From the NCBI RefSeq assembly GCF_030317035.1, contig NZ_JASZYK010000001.1, forward strand, positions 1,178,001-1,242,000: a stretch of DNA of 64,000 bases, given 5' to 3'. The DNA is from Variovorax sp. J22G73. GTDB taxonomy: Bacteria; Pseudomonadota; Gammaproteobacteria; Burkholderiales; Burkholderiaceae_C. The notes under the pieces were generated by a model. The model was not told the DNA's origin. It searched no databases and was given only the letters and a program-made list of their open reading frames with translations. Positions 1 to 7,409 of this stretch are shown piece after piece (within the stretch, counting starts at the first letter, position 1; every line of letters begins with the position of its first letter). The position numbers and the translations under genes are program-made.

Positions 1-1120
1 CCACCGCGTCGAACGCGCCGCTCTCGCGAATCCAGCGGTTCACGGCCTGGCGCACCTCGTCTTTCTGCGGCGAGAAGTGGCCTTCGAGCGGCGTGCCCTG
101 CAGCGCGTGTTCGTTCGGCGCGATGGTGGCGCCCATGATGCGCACGTTGTGCGCGTGCGCCATCTCGATGAGCTGGCGAAAGCCCTGGATGAGCTGCTCC
201 GCGCGCACCGCGGGTTCGCCCGGTGCGAACGGGCCGCCGGGCCAGCCGATGTCGTTGGTGCCCAGCAGCACGACCATGGCGCGCACGCCGGGCTGCGCGA
301 ACACGTCGCGGCCCGCGCGCTCCAGGCCAGCGCGGCCCATGCCGTCCTTCAGCAGCCGGCCGCCCGAGATGCCGGCGTTGAGCACCGCCACGCCGCGGCC
401 CGCGAGCCGCTCGGCCAGCGCATCGGGCCAGCGGGTGTTGGCACCGGGCGTGGCGCCGTTGCCGTCGGTCAGCGAATCGCCGAGGGCGACGACGGTGACG
501 GGCGGCGTGGGCGTTTCCACGACGAGCCCGCTGACGTACACGCGCGTGCTCCATTCGGTGGCGCCAGCCGGCATGCGCGGCGCCGCGGTGAGGTCGCCGT
601 CGGCCACGTAGGCGACCTGGCGCGCGTCGAAATGAAAGCCCGCGGGCTGGCTGGGCTGCGGCAGGTAGAGCGACACCGCGACTTCGCCCAGCGCGGGCAG
701 GGCGAGGTCTACCGGGTCGCTGACCAGGCGCGCGCCGGGCGGCACGATCGCTTCGGCCTGCCCGCCGAAACGCAGCGGCCGGTCGCTGCCTTCGACGGTG
801 GCCGAGCCCTCGGCATGGCGTGCCACGCGCGCGGCGCCGATGTGCAGCGGCGCGGTGCCGCCTTCGTTGCTGATCACCACGCGCAGCCGCGTGCCGCCGA
901 TGCTCAGGCGCGCGACCTGGCGCACGGTCTGGCGGTTGAACTGGAACGGCAGGCCGGCGGGCAGCACGAAGTCGCCGGACCACACGGGCTGGGTGCTGGC
1001 CATCCAGCTGGGGCGCCAGTAGGTGGCGGCAGGCTCGGCGACAGAGATGCCAGCTGTACTTGCCAGCGTGAGCGCCAGCGCGCCATGGCGAAGAAGGGAT
1101 GCGAATGTCGATGCGGTCAT
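1..1120 (-). CDS. SGNH/GDSL hydrolase family protein (partial, C-terminus off the left edge)
   Basis: About 373 codons are visible from the ATG at 1120. The N-terminus looks like a signal peptide (hydrophobic stretch around residues 10-28, then Ala/Glu), so export to the periplasm or outside is likely. A beta-rich N-terminal region of about 200 residues precedes the esterase fold. Block I of the family is visible as ALGDSLTDG with the nucleophile at about Ser216, block II as NAGISGG near 248-254, and block III as GTND at 287-290. The final D-x-x-H block is beyond the window. Family members hydrolyse acyl or acetyl esters, often on polysaccharides; the substrate is not predictable here. It is divergent from the LysR gene at 1231, which may control it. 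The stop is outside the window, so the reading frame is open to base 2. Confidence 0.88.
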   Translation of the reverse strand, partial: MTASTFASLLRHGALALTLASTAGISVAEPAATYWRPSWMASTQPVWSGDFVLPAGLPFQFNRQTVRQVARLSIGGTRLRVVISNEGGTAPLHIGAARVARHAEGSATVEGSDRPLRFGGQAEAIVPPGARLVSDPVDLALPALGEVAVSLYLPQPSQPAGFHFDARQVAYVADGDLTAAPRMPAGATEWSTRVYVSGLVVETPTPPVTVVALGDSLTDGNGATPGANTRWPDALAERLAGRGVAVLNAGISGGRLLKDGMGRAGLERAGRDVFAQPGVRAMVVLLGTNDIGWPGGPFAPGEPAVRAEQLIQGFRQLIEMAHAHNVRIMGATIAPNEHALQGTPLEGHFSPQKDEVRQAVNRWIRESGAFDAV

Positions 1121-1230
1121 GAACGGTGTCCTCTAAGGAAATGGAAGCGAGGCGCCGACTTTCATCCATGCAATTTCGATTGGGTAGACGGCAGAATGGC
1201 ATCCACCTCATTCCCGATTCGAATACAGAC

Positions 1231-2139
1231 ATGGACACCTTGCGCGCCCTCGCGGCCTTCGTGCACAGCGTCGAACTCGGCAGCCTGTCGGGCGCGGCCC
1301 GCGCGCTCGACACCACGCAGCCCACCGTCAGCAAGCTGGTGGCGGGGCTGGAGCGCTCGCTGGGCGTGCGGCTGCTGCGGCGCACCGCGGCGGGCCTGAG
1401 CCTGACGGAGGAGGGCCAGCGTTTCCACGAGCGCGCGCAGCGAGTGCTCGAGGACTACGGCGACGCCGTCGCCGACGCGCGCGAGGCCGTGCAGCAGCCG
1501 CGCGGCCTGCTGCGCGTGAGCGCGCCGGTCACGATGGGGCAGCGGCACCTGAATGCGATGGCGGTGGAGTTTCTTGCGCTGTACCCCGACATCGAGCTGG
1601 AACTGGTGCTGGACGACCGCTTCATCGACCCGCGAGAAGAGCGCATCGACGTGTCGCTGCGCGTCGGCGGCACGCTGCCGCCGGACCTGGTCGCGCGCCA
1701 CATCGGCACCTGGCCGCGCGTGCTGGTGGCCTCGCCCGACTACGTCGCGGCGCGCGGAAAGCCACGCAAGCCGCAGGACCTGCAGTTGCACGACTACCTG
1801 CGCTACGCGCCCGGCGACGACGGCGTGCTGCTGCAAGGGCCCGAGGGCGCGGTCAGCGTGCCGGTGCGCAGCCGCTACCGTGTGAACAACGCCGTGGCCA
1901 TGCTGGACAGCGTGCTCGCCGGCGTGGGCATCTCGCTGCAACCCACCTGGATGGTGGCCGACCTGCTCGCGCAACGCCGCCTGCTGCGCGTGCTGCCGCG
2001 CCACACCGGGCCGGCGCAGGAGGTGCACCTGCTGTACGCCCCGCGCCGCCACCAGCCGCTGCGCGTGCGCGTGCTGGTCGACTTTCTGGCGCAGCGGGTG
2101 GCGAAGCTGCCGGGTGCGGCGCGGCGGGCCGCGCGCTGA
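1231..2139 (+). CDS. LysR-family transcriptional regulator
   Basis: A 302-residue LysR-type regulator. The winged helix-turn-helix lies at about residues 1-60 (LSGAARALDTTQPTVSKLV is the recognition region), followed by the linker helix and a periplasmic-binding-like effector domain to the C-terminus. I chose the ATG at 1231 because LysR proteins normally begin a few residues before the first helix (MDTLRALAAF); an in-frame start at 1126 would add 35 residues with no family character. The 110-bp gap to the divergent SGNH hydrolase start at 1120 is the usual place for LysR binding and a shared control region, so that hydrolase is the most likely target. No convincing Shine-Dalgarno sequence precedes either start. 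Effector unknown. Confidence 0.9.
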   Translation: MDTLRALAAFVHSVELGSLSGAARALDTTQPTVSKLVAGLERSLGVRLLRRTAAGLSLTEEGQRFHERAQRVLEDYGDAVADAREAVQQPRGLLRVSAPVTMGQRHLNAMAVEFLALYPDIELELVLDDRFIDPREERIDVSLRVGGTLPPDLVARHIGTWPRVLVASPDYVAARGKPRKPQDLQLHDYLRYAPGDDGVLLQGPEGAVSVPVRSRYRVNNAVAMLDSVLAGVGISLQPTWMVADLLAQRRLLRVLPRHTGPAQEVHLLYAPRRHQPLRVRVLVDFLAQRVAKLPGAARRAAR

Positions 2140-2158
2140 ACGCGCTGCTGGCGGGGGG

Positions 2159-2785
2159 TCAGGTGTTGCGCAGTTCGCGCGTGCCGGCGGGCGTGTCGGG
2201 CCCGGTGCGCAGGTTGCGGTCGATGAACTCGCGCGCGATGGCTTCCACGTTGGCCGGTGCCGGCGCGTTGAACGACAGGCGGTACTTCAGCAGCCGGCCG
2301 CCGCGCGCGGTGAGGTAGGTGAACGACTCGTAGGCCTTGCCGTCGCGGGCGTTCACAAGGCGGAATGAAATGCTGCGGAAGGTGAGCCCGTCGATGCGCA
2401 CGTCGCGGGTGGCGCCGACCTTGGCGCTGGTGTACACGCCCTGCGCGGCGGCGCGCTGCACTTCGGCGATGGTGCCCTTGAAATGCGCGTCGAACTGCGG
2501 GTCGTCCACGCCGGGGCGCCAGTCGGTGCGCTTCATGTCGTAGAGGTACACGTCGACCCAGCCGATGCTGCTTTCGAAGCGGTGGCTGCGGCCCAGGCCG
2601 GCGTTCAGCGCGTCGTACGACTTGGTGCCCACGTAGCGCCATTGCACGCCGGTGGGCTGGGGTTGCGCCGCGGGTTCCGGTGCCGTGGCTGCGCTCGGTT
2701 CGCGGGATGGAGCGGGCGATGTGTCCGGGGCCGTCGCACAGGCGGTCAGAAGGGCACAGAGAAGCAGGGCGAACAGCGGTTTCAT
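2159..2785 (-). CDS. Putative lipoprotein of unknown function
   Basis: A 208-residue protein. The N-terminus is a lipoprotein signal: two charged or polar residues, a Leu-rich stretch and the lipobox LLTAC with the lipidated Cys at position 16. A Pro/Ala/Ser-rich linker (about 20-45) leads to a soluble domain of about 160 residues that I do not recognise. The start is the ATG at 2785, preceded by GGAG; a TTG four codons upstream is less likely because it lies on that ribosome site. It converges with the LysR gene, whose stop is 19 bp away. Confidence 0.75.
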   Translation of the reverse strand: MKPLFALLLCALLTACATAPDTSPAPSREPSAATAPEPAAQPQPTGVQWRYVGTKSYDALNAGLGRSHRFESSIGWVDVYLYDMKRTDWRPGVDDPQFDAHFKGTIAEVQRAAAQGVYTSAKVGATRDVRIDGLTFRSISFRLVNARDGKAYESFTYLTARGGRLLKYRLSFNAPAPANVEAIAREFIDRNLRTGPDTPAGTRELRNT

Positions 2786-2821
2786 GGCCGGCTCCAAAAG
2801 CCTCCGAAAGGCTTCAAAAGG

Positions 2822-3109
2822 TCAGTCGATGCGGATCTCGAAGTACGCCTCGTCGGCTTCGCCCAGTGCGCGAAAGCCCGCCGTCTTGGCCGACTCGTAG
2901 GCCTTGGCCCAGGTGGCGGCCAGGGCGAGCTCGTCCTTGCCGAGCTCGTCGGCGCTGGACTCGCTGGCGTTCTCGAAGGCCTTGAGTGCGGGCGCGACGC
3001 CGTCCTCGCCCAGCAGCTTGTCCAGTTCGCGGCGGAAGCGCGATTCCGCGGAGGCGATGACATCGGCCGGCGCGTCGGGGAAATCGATCAGTTTCACGGT
3101 GTAGCTCAT
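2822..3109 (-). CDS. Small acidic hypothetical protein
   Basis: A 95-residue, Glu/Asp/Ala-rich, probably all-helical cytosolic protein without signal peptide, membrane segment or recognised motif. It begins MSYTVKLIDF and ends with FEIRID. It lies 36 bp upstream of the lipoprotein gene on the same strand and could be co-transcribed with it. No clear Shine-Dalgarno sequence is seen. It is called because it is the most protein-like frame here: balanced composition, whereas the overlapping frames are Arg/Ser-rich. Confidence 0.6.
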   Translation of the reverse strand: MSYTVKLIDFPDAPADVIASAESRFRRELDKLLGEDGVAPALKAFENASESSADELGKDELALAATWAKAYESAKTAGFRALGEADEAYFEIRID

Positions 3110-3252
3110 GGGGCGGATGCTACGTGATGAAACATCGCCGCGGTCTTTGAAGTTCGAGCTGGTGCAGTCGGCTGCGCGGCGGCTGCCGGCGCATCGCGGC
3201 GCGTGGGCTTGCCGGCGGCTTGAGGGATCAGGGGGGAGGGACGCAGGCCTCG

Positions 3253-3266
3253 TGGAGGCTTTTTTG
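3253..3266 (+). terminator. Short hairpin plus T-run reading toward the tRNA
   Basis: GCCTC-GTG-GAGGC followed by six T residues is a 5-bp stem with a T-tract on the + strand, abutting the 3' end of the minus-strand tRNA. No + strand gene ends here, so its function is doubtful; it could act as a roadblock hairpin for antisense transcription. Confidence 0.25.
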
Positions 3267-3338
3267 GAGCGGGTGAAGGGAATCGAACCCTCGTCAGTTG
3301 CTTGGGAAGCAACAGCTCTGCCATTGAGCTACACCCGC
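3265..3338 (-). tRNA. tRNA-Gly (anticodon CCC)
   Basis: Read on the minus strand it folds as a 74-nt cloverleaf: acceptor stem GCGGGTG paired with CACCCGC, D arm TAGCTCAATGGCAGAGC, anticodon stem GTTGC/GCAAC with loop TTCCCAA (anticodon CCC), T arm GAGGGTTCGATTCCCTT, discriminator T and an encoded CCA end. CCC reads GGG glycine codons. Confidence 0.96.
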
Positions 3339-3411
3339 ATCGGGCAACCGTCGAACGCGTGTGCGGCGAAAAAACGGAAGCCGCGAGTATAGGCGCTCGC
3401 GATGCGGCGTC

Positions 3412-3792
3412 TCAGCAATGGCCGTCGTCTTCGCGCAGCTCGTACATGCCGGTGCCGGGCAGGCGGCCGGCCGGCTTTTTCGAAAGGTCCAGCCACGCCG
3501 GCCCGACCTCGATTCGCGCGCAGGACGCCGCGTCGCCCTGCACGCTGTCGACCACCACCGTGAAGCCCCGCTCGCGCAGTTGGTCGACGGCCGCGGTGTT
3601 CAGCGCGTTGCCCTGGAACAGGACGCGCGTCGCCAGCCGGTGCGCGTGAAAGAACGCTTCGTAGCCGACGCCCGGCAGGGTCTTCGCGACTTCGTTCCAT
3701 CTCAAGGCTAGCCGTGCGCTCTCCGGCCACGGCTGGACCGCCAGCGCCTTCAGCGCCGCCACGACCCGCTCCATCTCACTTGCGCCCGACAT
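3412..3792 (-). CDS. Hypothetical protein
   Basis: A 126-residue soluble protein starting MSGASEMERVVAALKAL, with AGGTGGAG just upstream of the ATG at 3792; the frame stays open 16 codons further upstream without a better start. The N-terminal half is helical, followed by an alternating alpha/beta pattern (FTVVVDSV) and a short C-terminal tail ending HC. No family recognised. It is upstream of and on the same strand as tRNA-Gly, and divergent from the small gene at 3944. Confidence 0.65.
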   Translation of the reverse strand: MSGASEMERVVAALKALAVQPWPESARLALRWNEVAKTLPGVGYEAFFHAHRLATRVLFQGNALNTAAVDQLRERGFTVVVDSVQGDAASCARIEVGPAWLDLSKKPAGRLPGTGMYELREDDGHC

Positions 3793-3943
3793 CTCCACCT
3801 CATTCAAGTTTGGCGGGATGGTAGCTCGGCGAAATGGCACGCAAGGGACTATTTCACAGGCGCAGCGCGTGCAGGAATCCTTCGTTAATACTTGTGAATT
3901 AGTTCCTGGGCCTGGGTGTGTTCGAAACCTATGCTCGGCTCCT

Positions 3944-4174
3944 ATGCGAGCGCCTTCTTCTCATCTGGACCTTCCCGACGGCTGGTCGGCGGACTTCGAA
4001 ATCATGAGAACGGTGCACGGCTCGTACGCCGGCATCGCCAAGCTGAGCCTGCAGGGCGTGGACAAGTGCGCGCTGGTGATCACGCAGCAACTCACCTGGG
4101 ACGGCGCCTTCGAGCGCGCATGCATTCGGGCCGCCCACTTCGTCAGGGAGTGGAGGGCCAGCCCGCGCGACTGA
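3944..4174 (+). CDS. Small hypothetical protein
   Basis: A 76-residue protein starting MRAPSSHLDLPDGWSADFEI. The frame is open 42 codons further upstream but that part is Arg/Gly/Pro-rich and unlike a protein N-terminus, so the ATG at 3944 is preferred; it has no strong Shine-Dalgarno sequence. The predicted pattern is a few beta strands (GYAGIAKLSL-type, CALVITQQL) followed by a helix (FERACIRAAHFVREW), a compact alpha/beta mini-domain. Function unknown. Confidence 0.55.
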   Translation: MRAPSSHLDLPDGWSADFEIMRTVHGSYAGIAKLSLQGVDKCALVITQQLTWDGAFERACIRAAHFVREWRASPRD

Positions 4175-4338
4175 TGTGCGTGACTGATCTGCGTGACCGA
4201 CTCGAGCGGCGAAGCCCGAGTCGTTCGGCGCAGGTCGTGTGACATCTGGGAACGTTCTTCACCGAAGCGATGTGATCGGTGCCGGGGCGACAAGCGTTGT
4301 CTGTGCATCGGGATTGTTCCCGCACTTCTGGAGACGAC

Positions 4339-4725
4339 GTGACCCTTCATAGAAACAGCCTCAAGTTGGCCGTGGCAGGTGCGATTGCCGTCGGTGCGCT
4401 CTTCGCCAGTGCCGCCGCGAGCGCTGGCACGAGCTGGTCGATCGGCGTGAACGTTCCGGGCATCGTCGTCGGCACGCCGGCCCCGGTGTACTACGAGCCC
4501 GCGCCGGCGTACTCGCCGCCGGCCCCGGTCTATTACCAACCGCCGCCGCCGGTGCGCTATCGCCCGGCGCCGGTCTACGAGCCGGCACCGGTCTACTACG
4601 AGCCTGGCCGTCGATGGGACCATGAAGCGCGTTTCGAAGAACGCCGTGAAGAGCGCCGCGAATGGCGCCGTCGCGAATGGGAGCGCCGCGAGCACTATCG
4701 CCGCTACCACGAAGACCGCGATTGA
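4339..4725 (+). CDS. Secreted Tyr/Pro-rich repeat protein
   Basis: A 128-residue protein starting at a GTG (4339) with GGAGA 6 nt upstream; no in-frame ATG exists downstream within the signal sequence. Residues 1-30 form a classic signal peptide ending ASAAASAG. The centre is built of near repeats of the type PAPVYYEPAP (about residues 50-95), and the tail is an Arg/Glu-rich, probably alpha-helical segment of about 35 residues. Proteins with such PVYY repeats are common envelope proteins of unknown role in Burkholderiales. Confidence 0.75.
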   Translation: MTLHRNSLKLAVAGAIAVGALFASAAASAGTSWSIGVNVPGIVVGTPAPVYYEPAPAYSPPAPVYYQPPPPVRYRPAPVYEPAPVYYEPGRRWDHEARFEERREERREWRRREWERREHYRRYHEDRD

Positions 4726-5025
4726 TCGAGTCCGGCTGAAGGTGGTGTGGCGCGGTGACGCCGCCGCACCCGCCTTCGGCAAATTATTTTCGGCCGTGCC
4801 TCTTTCGCAGGCACCGCGTTGCAGGCCACGCCAGGCAACGCTTCGGCGCGATTCGCACATGGTTTTCCACAGCATTGTCCCCATCGGGCAGGGAAAACGC
4901 GTCACCGCGCTGTGGTAAGCGGCGCAAACAAGGTAGCCCGAGGGTAAGTCGCGCGACTACAGACCTGCGGGGCCTTGCGGGAGGAACATGGCGCGTGCGC
5001 ACCGTTGCGCAAAAAGGAGCGTGAA
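4726..5025. other. Intergenic region without a recognised gene
   Basis: The 300 bp between the Tyr/Pro-rich protein and the next small gene holds no frame that looks protein-like. The only structure seen is a 12-bp perfect palindrome AGTCGCGCGACT at 4947-4958, about 70 bp upstream of the next start codon, which could be a regulator site. Confidence 0.4.
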
Positions 5026-5310
5026 ATGACGTTCGACTTCCTGTTTCGCCCCGCCCACACCGCTTACCTCCGGCGCGCCGCCGCCCTGCTCGAAGAGGCG
5101 CAGATGGCGCGCATCGAGCACCAGGCCGCGGCGGAGCATCACGCGGCGCTCGCCCGGATGTACGCGGAGCGGGTCGCCCGGCTGGAGAACGAGCTGTTCC
5201 GGTCCTCGCGCAGCACCGAGCATGTGCCCACCGACCCAAGCCTCGACGACCGGCCGCAGCTGTATTCGCTGGACACGAGCCGCAAGCCGGGCCTGACTTC
5301 TGCCAGTTAA
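5026..5310 (+). CDS. Small helical (coiled-coil-like) hypothetical protein
   Basis: A 94-residue protein, MTFDFLFRPAHTAYLRRAAA at the start. The ATG at 5026 has a strong AAGGAG 6 nt upstream, which decides the start over in-frame codons further upstream. Residues 10-60 are Ala/Glu/Arg-rich with heptad-like spacing, consistent with a long helix or coiled coil; the tail is polar and probably disordered. No known domain. The noncoding region that follows starts directly at the stop. Confidence 0.7.
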   Translation: MTFDFLFRPAHTAYLRRAAALLEEAQMARIEHQAAAEHHAALARMYAERVARLENELFRSSRSTEHVPTDPSLDDRPQLYSLDTSRKPGLTSAS

Positions 5311-5359
5311 TGCCAGTCGATGCCAGCTGACTGCGTGAGTCGTCGAGAAGTCTTCGGGC

Positions 5360-5383
5360 AAAAAAATACCCGCCGAAGCGGGT
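5360..5383 (-). terminator. Rho-independent terminator with TTCG tetraloop
   Basis: On the minus strand ACCCGC-TTCG-GCGGGT is followed by A and seven T residues: a 6-bp GC-rich stem closed by a stable UUCG-type tetraloop plus a U-tract. The nearest minus-strand gene ends almost 400 bp upstream at 5776, so it more probably ends a separate short transcript. Confidence 0.75.
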
Positions 5384-5541
5384 GGGAGGAGCCCGTTGAC
5401 GGGGCGCGCTCTAAGAAAACAGAGAGCTCTTCTTTTGTACGGCCCTGTTGCGTGACAGCATCTGAATGGTCGATGGGGATCTTGGGCGCGCGTGTCAGTC
5501 AGAAACAGTCAGCGGCCGTAGGACACTCATTGAAACGTGAA

Positions 5542-5572
5542 CTATTTGGCAGTTTTTTGGCGCCTATTTGGC
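5542..5572. repeat. Direct repeat CTATTTGGC x2
   Basis: Two identical 9-bp copies at 5542-5550 and 5564-5572, with start points 22 bp apart. The spacing (about two turns of the helix) and location in the middle of a region bounded by outward terminators suggest a regulator binding site. Seen directly; the role is inferred. Confidence 0.45.
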
Positions 5573-5713
5573 GTCGCATGGCTTGCGCTCCAAGGGCCAT
5601 TTCGGAAGTGTCGGTCCTGTCCGACAAGGGGTAGGCTTCCGAAGCCCTAGATTTTGTTGACTCGCTTTTCAGTGCGAGTTCTCTGTGTGTGACAGCACTC
5701 AAGAGGTTCACAA

Positions 5714-5740
5714 CCCAGCCTTGTGCTGGGTTTTTTTTAT
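5714..5740 (+). terminator. Rho-independent terminator (first of tandem pair)
   Basis: ACCCAGC, a short loop, GCTGGGT and then a run of T residues: a 7-bp stem with U-tract on the + strand. The transcript it ends is not a recognisable gene; the nearest + strand coding sequence stops 400 bp upstream at 5310. Confidence 0.7.
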
Positions 5741-5741
5741 C

Positions 5742-5768
5742 TGCCCAGCCTTAGGCCGGGCTTTTTTT
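5742..5768 (+). terminator. Rho-independent terminator (second of tandem pair)
   Basis: GCCCAGCC-TTA-GGCCGGGC (8 bp with one mismatch) followed by seven T residues. It sits just behind the first terminator and also insulates the convergent minus-strand gene ending at 5776. Confidence 0.65.
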
Positions 5769-5775
5769 AGGGCTT

Positions 5776-6093
5776 TTATTTCAGCAACTCGAACTGGAAC
5801 GCCGTCGCATGCGGCCTGCTCAGCAGCGGCGCTGCGCGCTCGGTTGCATGGTCCCAGGCCTCGCGCCACACGCGCGCATGGGCCTTCTGTGTTTCGCTCA
5901 GGGTCTCGGCGCCCGATTCAAGCTGGCTGGACCAGGCCCGGTAGCACTTGATCACGCGGGGCGGCGCGCCGATGTGCTGTTCGAGCAGTCGCAGGAAAGT
6001 GAAGCGCACCTCCATCAGGTCGCGAATGGAAAGATCGGAGCCTTCCAGGCGAATGGTGTAAGGGTGCTCGCGGTGGGGTGTGGGTTCAAACAT
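5776..6093 (-). CDS. Hypothetical protein (about 105 residues)
   Basis: A soluble, helical protein of 105 residues from the ATG at 6093 (MFEPTPHREHPYTIRLEGSD); another in-frame ATG at 6108 adds five residues. Neither has a strong Shine-Dalgarno sequence, and GAG upstream slightly favours 6093. The composition (Trp, Tyr, Phe and charged residues spread evenly, VRFTFLRLLEQHIG) is protein-like. No family or motif recognised. It converges on the tandem terminators. Confidence 0.6.
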   Translation of the reverse strand: MFEPTPHREHPYTIRLEGSDLSIRDLMEVRFTFLRLLEQHIGAPPRVIKCYRAWSSQLESGAETLSETQKAHARVWREAWDHATERAAPLLSRPHATAFQFELLK

Positions 6094-6331
6094 CGGACTC
6101 GCATGCAAAAGGCTGCGAGCCGACTTGCCACGGAGCGGCTTGCCGCTCTTCCGAAGGACTCAGGCCTCGCCTCTAGAAAGGTATGAGCGGCGGATACTAG
6201 CGAGCCAACGGTTGCAAAAACCGGAACGGCCGTCTCGCTTTCTCGTTTTGCGTGACTTCGTTTGCATACCGCGCGCGTAAGTTGTACGCAGCACCCGTTT
6301 GAGACCGCCCGAGACCGTGCGGCGACCGGTT

Positions 6332-7156
6332 TCAGCGCAGGAACACGTGCTGCATGAACTGCCGGATCGGGTACTGGATCACCGTCTGCACCTTCGCCGG
6401 CAGTTCCAGCGGCCGCATCAGCATCTTCAGCGTGGTGGCGGCGCTCAGGTTGGTGCGGATGGTGCTGTTCATGCGCGCGCTCAGCGCCTGCACATAGGCG
6501 GTGTCGGTGGCTCGCTCGGGCGAGCGCGCCTTCACCACGTGGCGGATCGCGCAGTCGGCATCCTCGCTCTTCAGCTCCAGCGTGCGCCGCCCGATGGTGC
6601 CGAAGACGCGGAAGCGGCTCAGGCGCTCCTGCTCGCGGTAGCGGCGAAAGAAGCGATAGAAGTGCTTGTAGTGGCTGACCTCGTCGGTCGCGATGCGGGT
6701 GGCCAGGTCTTGCAGCACCGGCTCGTCGGTGCTGCGCGCCATGGCGCGGTAGTAGGTGGCAGTGCCGGTCTCGACCACGCAGCGCGCGGTCATTTCCAGG
6801 GCGCGGGTCGGGCCCAGCAGCTCGACCTTGCAGTAGGTGGCGTATTCCTCGAGGAAGCCCTGATAGGCGGTGTCCCATTCGAACTCGGGCCACACATGGC
6901 GCACGTAGGCGCGAAGGGCCTTGCCGTGCTGCAGTTCCTCGAGCTCCCAGTGGTTGGACAGCCAGTCGGTGACTTCGTCGTCGCCCTTGAAGTAGTCGAC
7001 CAGGTTCTGGGTGTAGAGGTCGGAGCCGCTTTCGATGAAAGAGGCGGACGTCACCAGGTAGAAGAGGTTCTCGTCAGGGCGGACCTTGTCGAGCGCGATG
7101 CGCGAGAAATCGAGGTCTTCGATCTGCCAGTGTTGTTCCGCCTCTTGGCTTGCCAT
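6332..7156 (-). CDS. Ferritin-like diiron protein (acyl-ACP-desaturase-like fold)
   Basis: A 274-residue four-helix-bundle protein. Start at the ATG at 7156 because AAGGAG lies just upstream; the open frame continues 27 codons further without family features. Two diiron half-sites are visible: Glu42 plus E74-x-x-H77 (EELQH) in the first helix pair and Glu129 plus E159-x-x-H162 (DEVSH) in the second, the six-ligand pattern of ferritin-like oxidases and desaturases. The length is shorter than plant acyl-ACP desaturases and the role is unknown; oxidation or desaturation of an acyl substrate is one possibility. A perfect palindrome 23 bp upstream of the start suggests control by a repressor. It is divergent from alaS. 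Confidence 0.82.
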   Translation of the reverse strand: MASQEAEQHWQIEDLDFSRIALDKVRPDENLFYLVTSASFIESGSDLYTQNLVDYFKGDDEVTDWLSNHWELEELQHGKALRAYVRHVWPEFEWDTAYQGFLEEYATYCKVELLGPTRALEMTARCVVETGTATYYRAMARSTDEPVLQDLATRIATDEVSHYKHFYRFFRRYREQERLSRFRVFGTIGRRTLELKSEDADCAIRHVVKARSPERATDTAYVQALSARMNSTIRTNLSAATTLKMLMRPLELPAKVQTVIQYPIRQFMQHVFLR

Positions 7157-7178
7157 GCGAACTCCTTGATCTTTTGTG

Positions 7179-7194
7179 TCCGTACAAGTACGGA
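7179..7194. promoter_or_regulatory. Perfect palindrome upstream of the ferritin-like gene
   Basis: TCCGTAC-AA-GTACGGA, a 16-bp perfect dyad with 7-bp arms, 23 bp upstream of the minus-strand start at 7156. Size and symmetry resemble operators of TetR-family repressors, which often control lipid-modifying enzymes. No such regulator gene is adjacent. The site is seen; the binding protein is inference. Confidence 0.5.
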
Positions 7195-7302
7195 TGGCGC
7201 CGACCGTATTTGGTTCTCGTTTTTTGCGCCGGGTCACATATTAGCCGCGGCGCCCGCAGCCTGCAGTTTGCCTTGGGGCGGCGCGGGTGTCATGGCCAAA
7301 CC

Positions 7303-7308
7303 TATAAT
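7303..7308 (+). promoter_or_regulatory. Possible -10 element of alaS
   Basis: A perfect TATAAT hexamer about 100 bp upstream of the alaS start. No good -35 hexamer stands 16-18 bp upstream and there is no extended -10 TG, so it is only a candidate. It would give a leader of about 95 nt. Confidence 0.35.
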
Positions 7309-7409
7309 CGTTTGTTCAAGCAAATCAAGCAGTTAGGCCGGTTCGCCGCAGTGGGTTCGACACAGGGTCGCCATCGCCGCGCCGCCCTCGACAGAAGACG
7401 AATCCAAAG

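Larger units (their letters stand above)
5311..5775. other. Noncoding region flanked by outward-facing terminators; candidate small-RNA locus
   Basis: This 465-bp stretch is visibly poorer in G+C than its surroundings and has no convincing coding frame. It carries a minus-strand terminator at its left end (5360-5383) and two tandem plus-strand terminators at its right end (5714-5768), so any transcripts starting inside it would diverge and end at the edges. In the middle, the 9-mer CTATTTGGC occurs twice (5542-5550 and 5564-5572), 22 bp apart in direct orientation, close to two helical turns. A short hairpin CTCGC/GCGAG lies at about 5661-5678. I could not match it to a known RNA family. Confidence 0.4.

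Noticed and set aside
1126..1230. N-terminal extension of the LysR regulator
   Set aside because: Adds 35 residues with no family similarity before the usual first helix and would extend almost to the divergent gene's start.
4861..4872. TTTTCCACA as a DnaA box and hint of an origin
   Set aside because: Single imperfect copy without an AT-rich unwinding region or clustered boxes.
5311..5775. 6S RNA or tmRNA as the identity of the noncoding locus
   Set aside because: I looked for the long bulged hairpin of 6S RNA and for the tRNA-like ends of tmRNA and could not see either. Left as an unassigned candidate locus.
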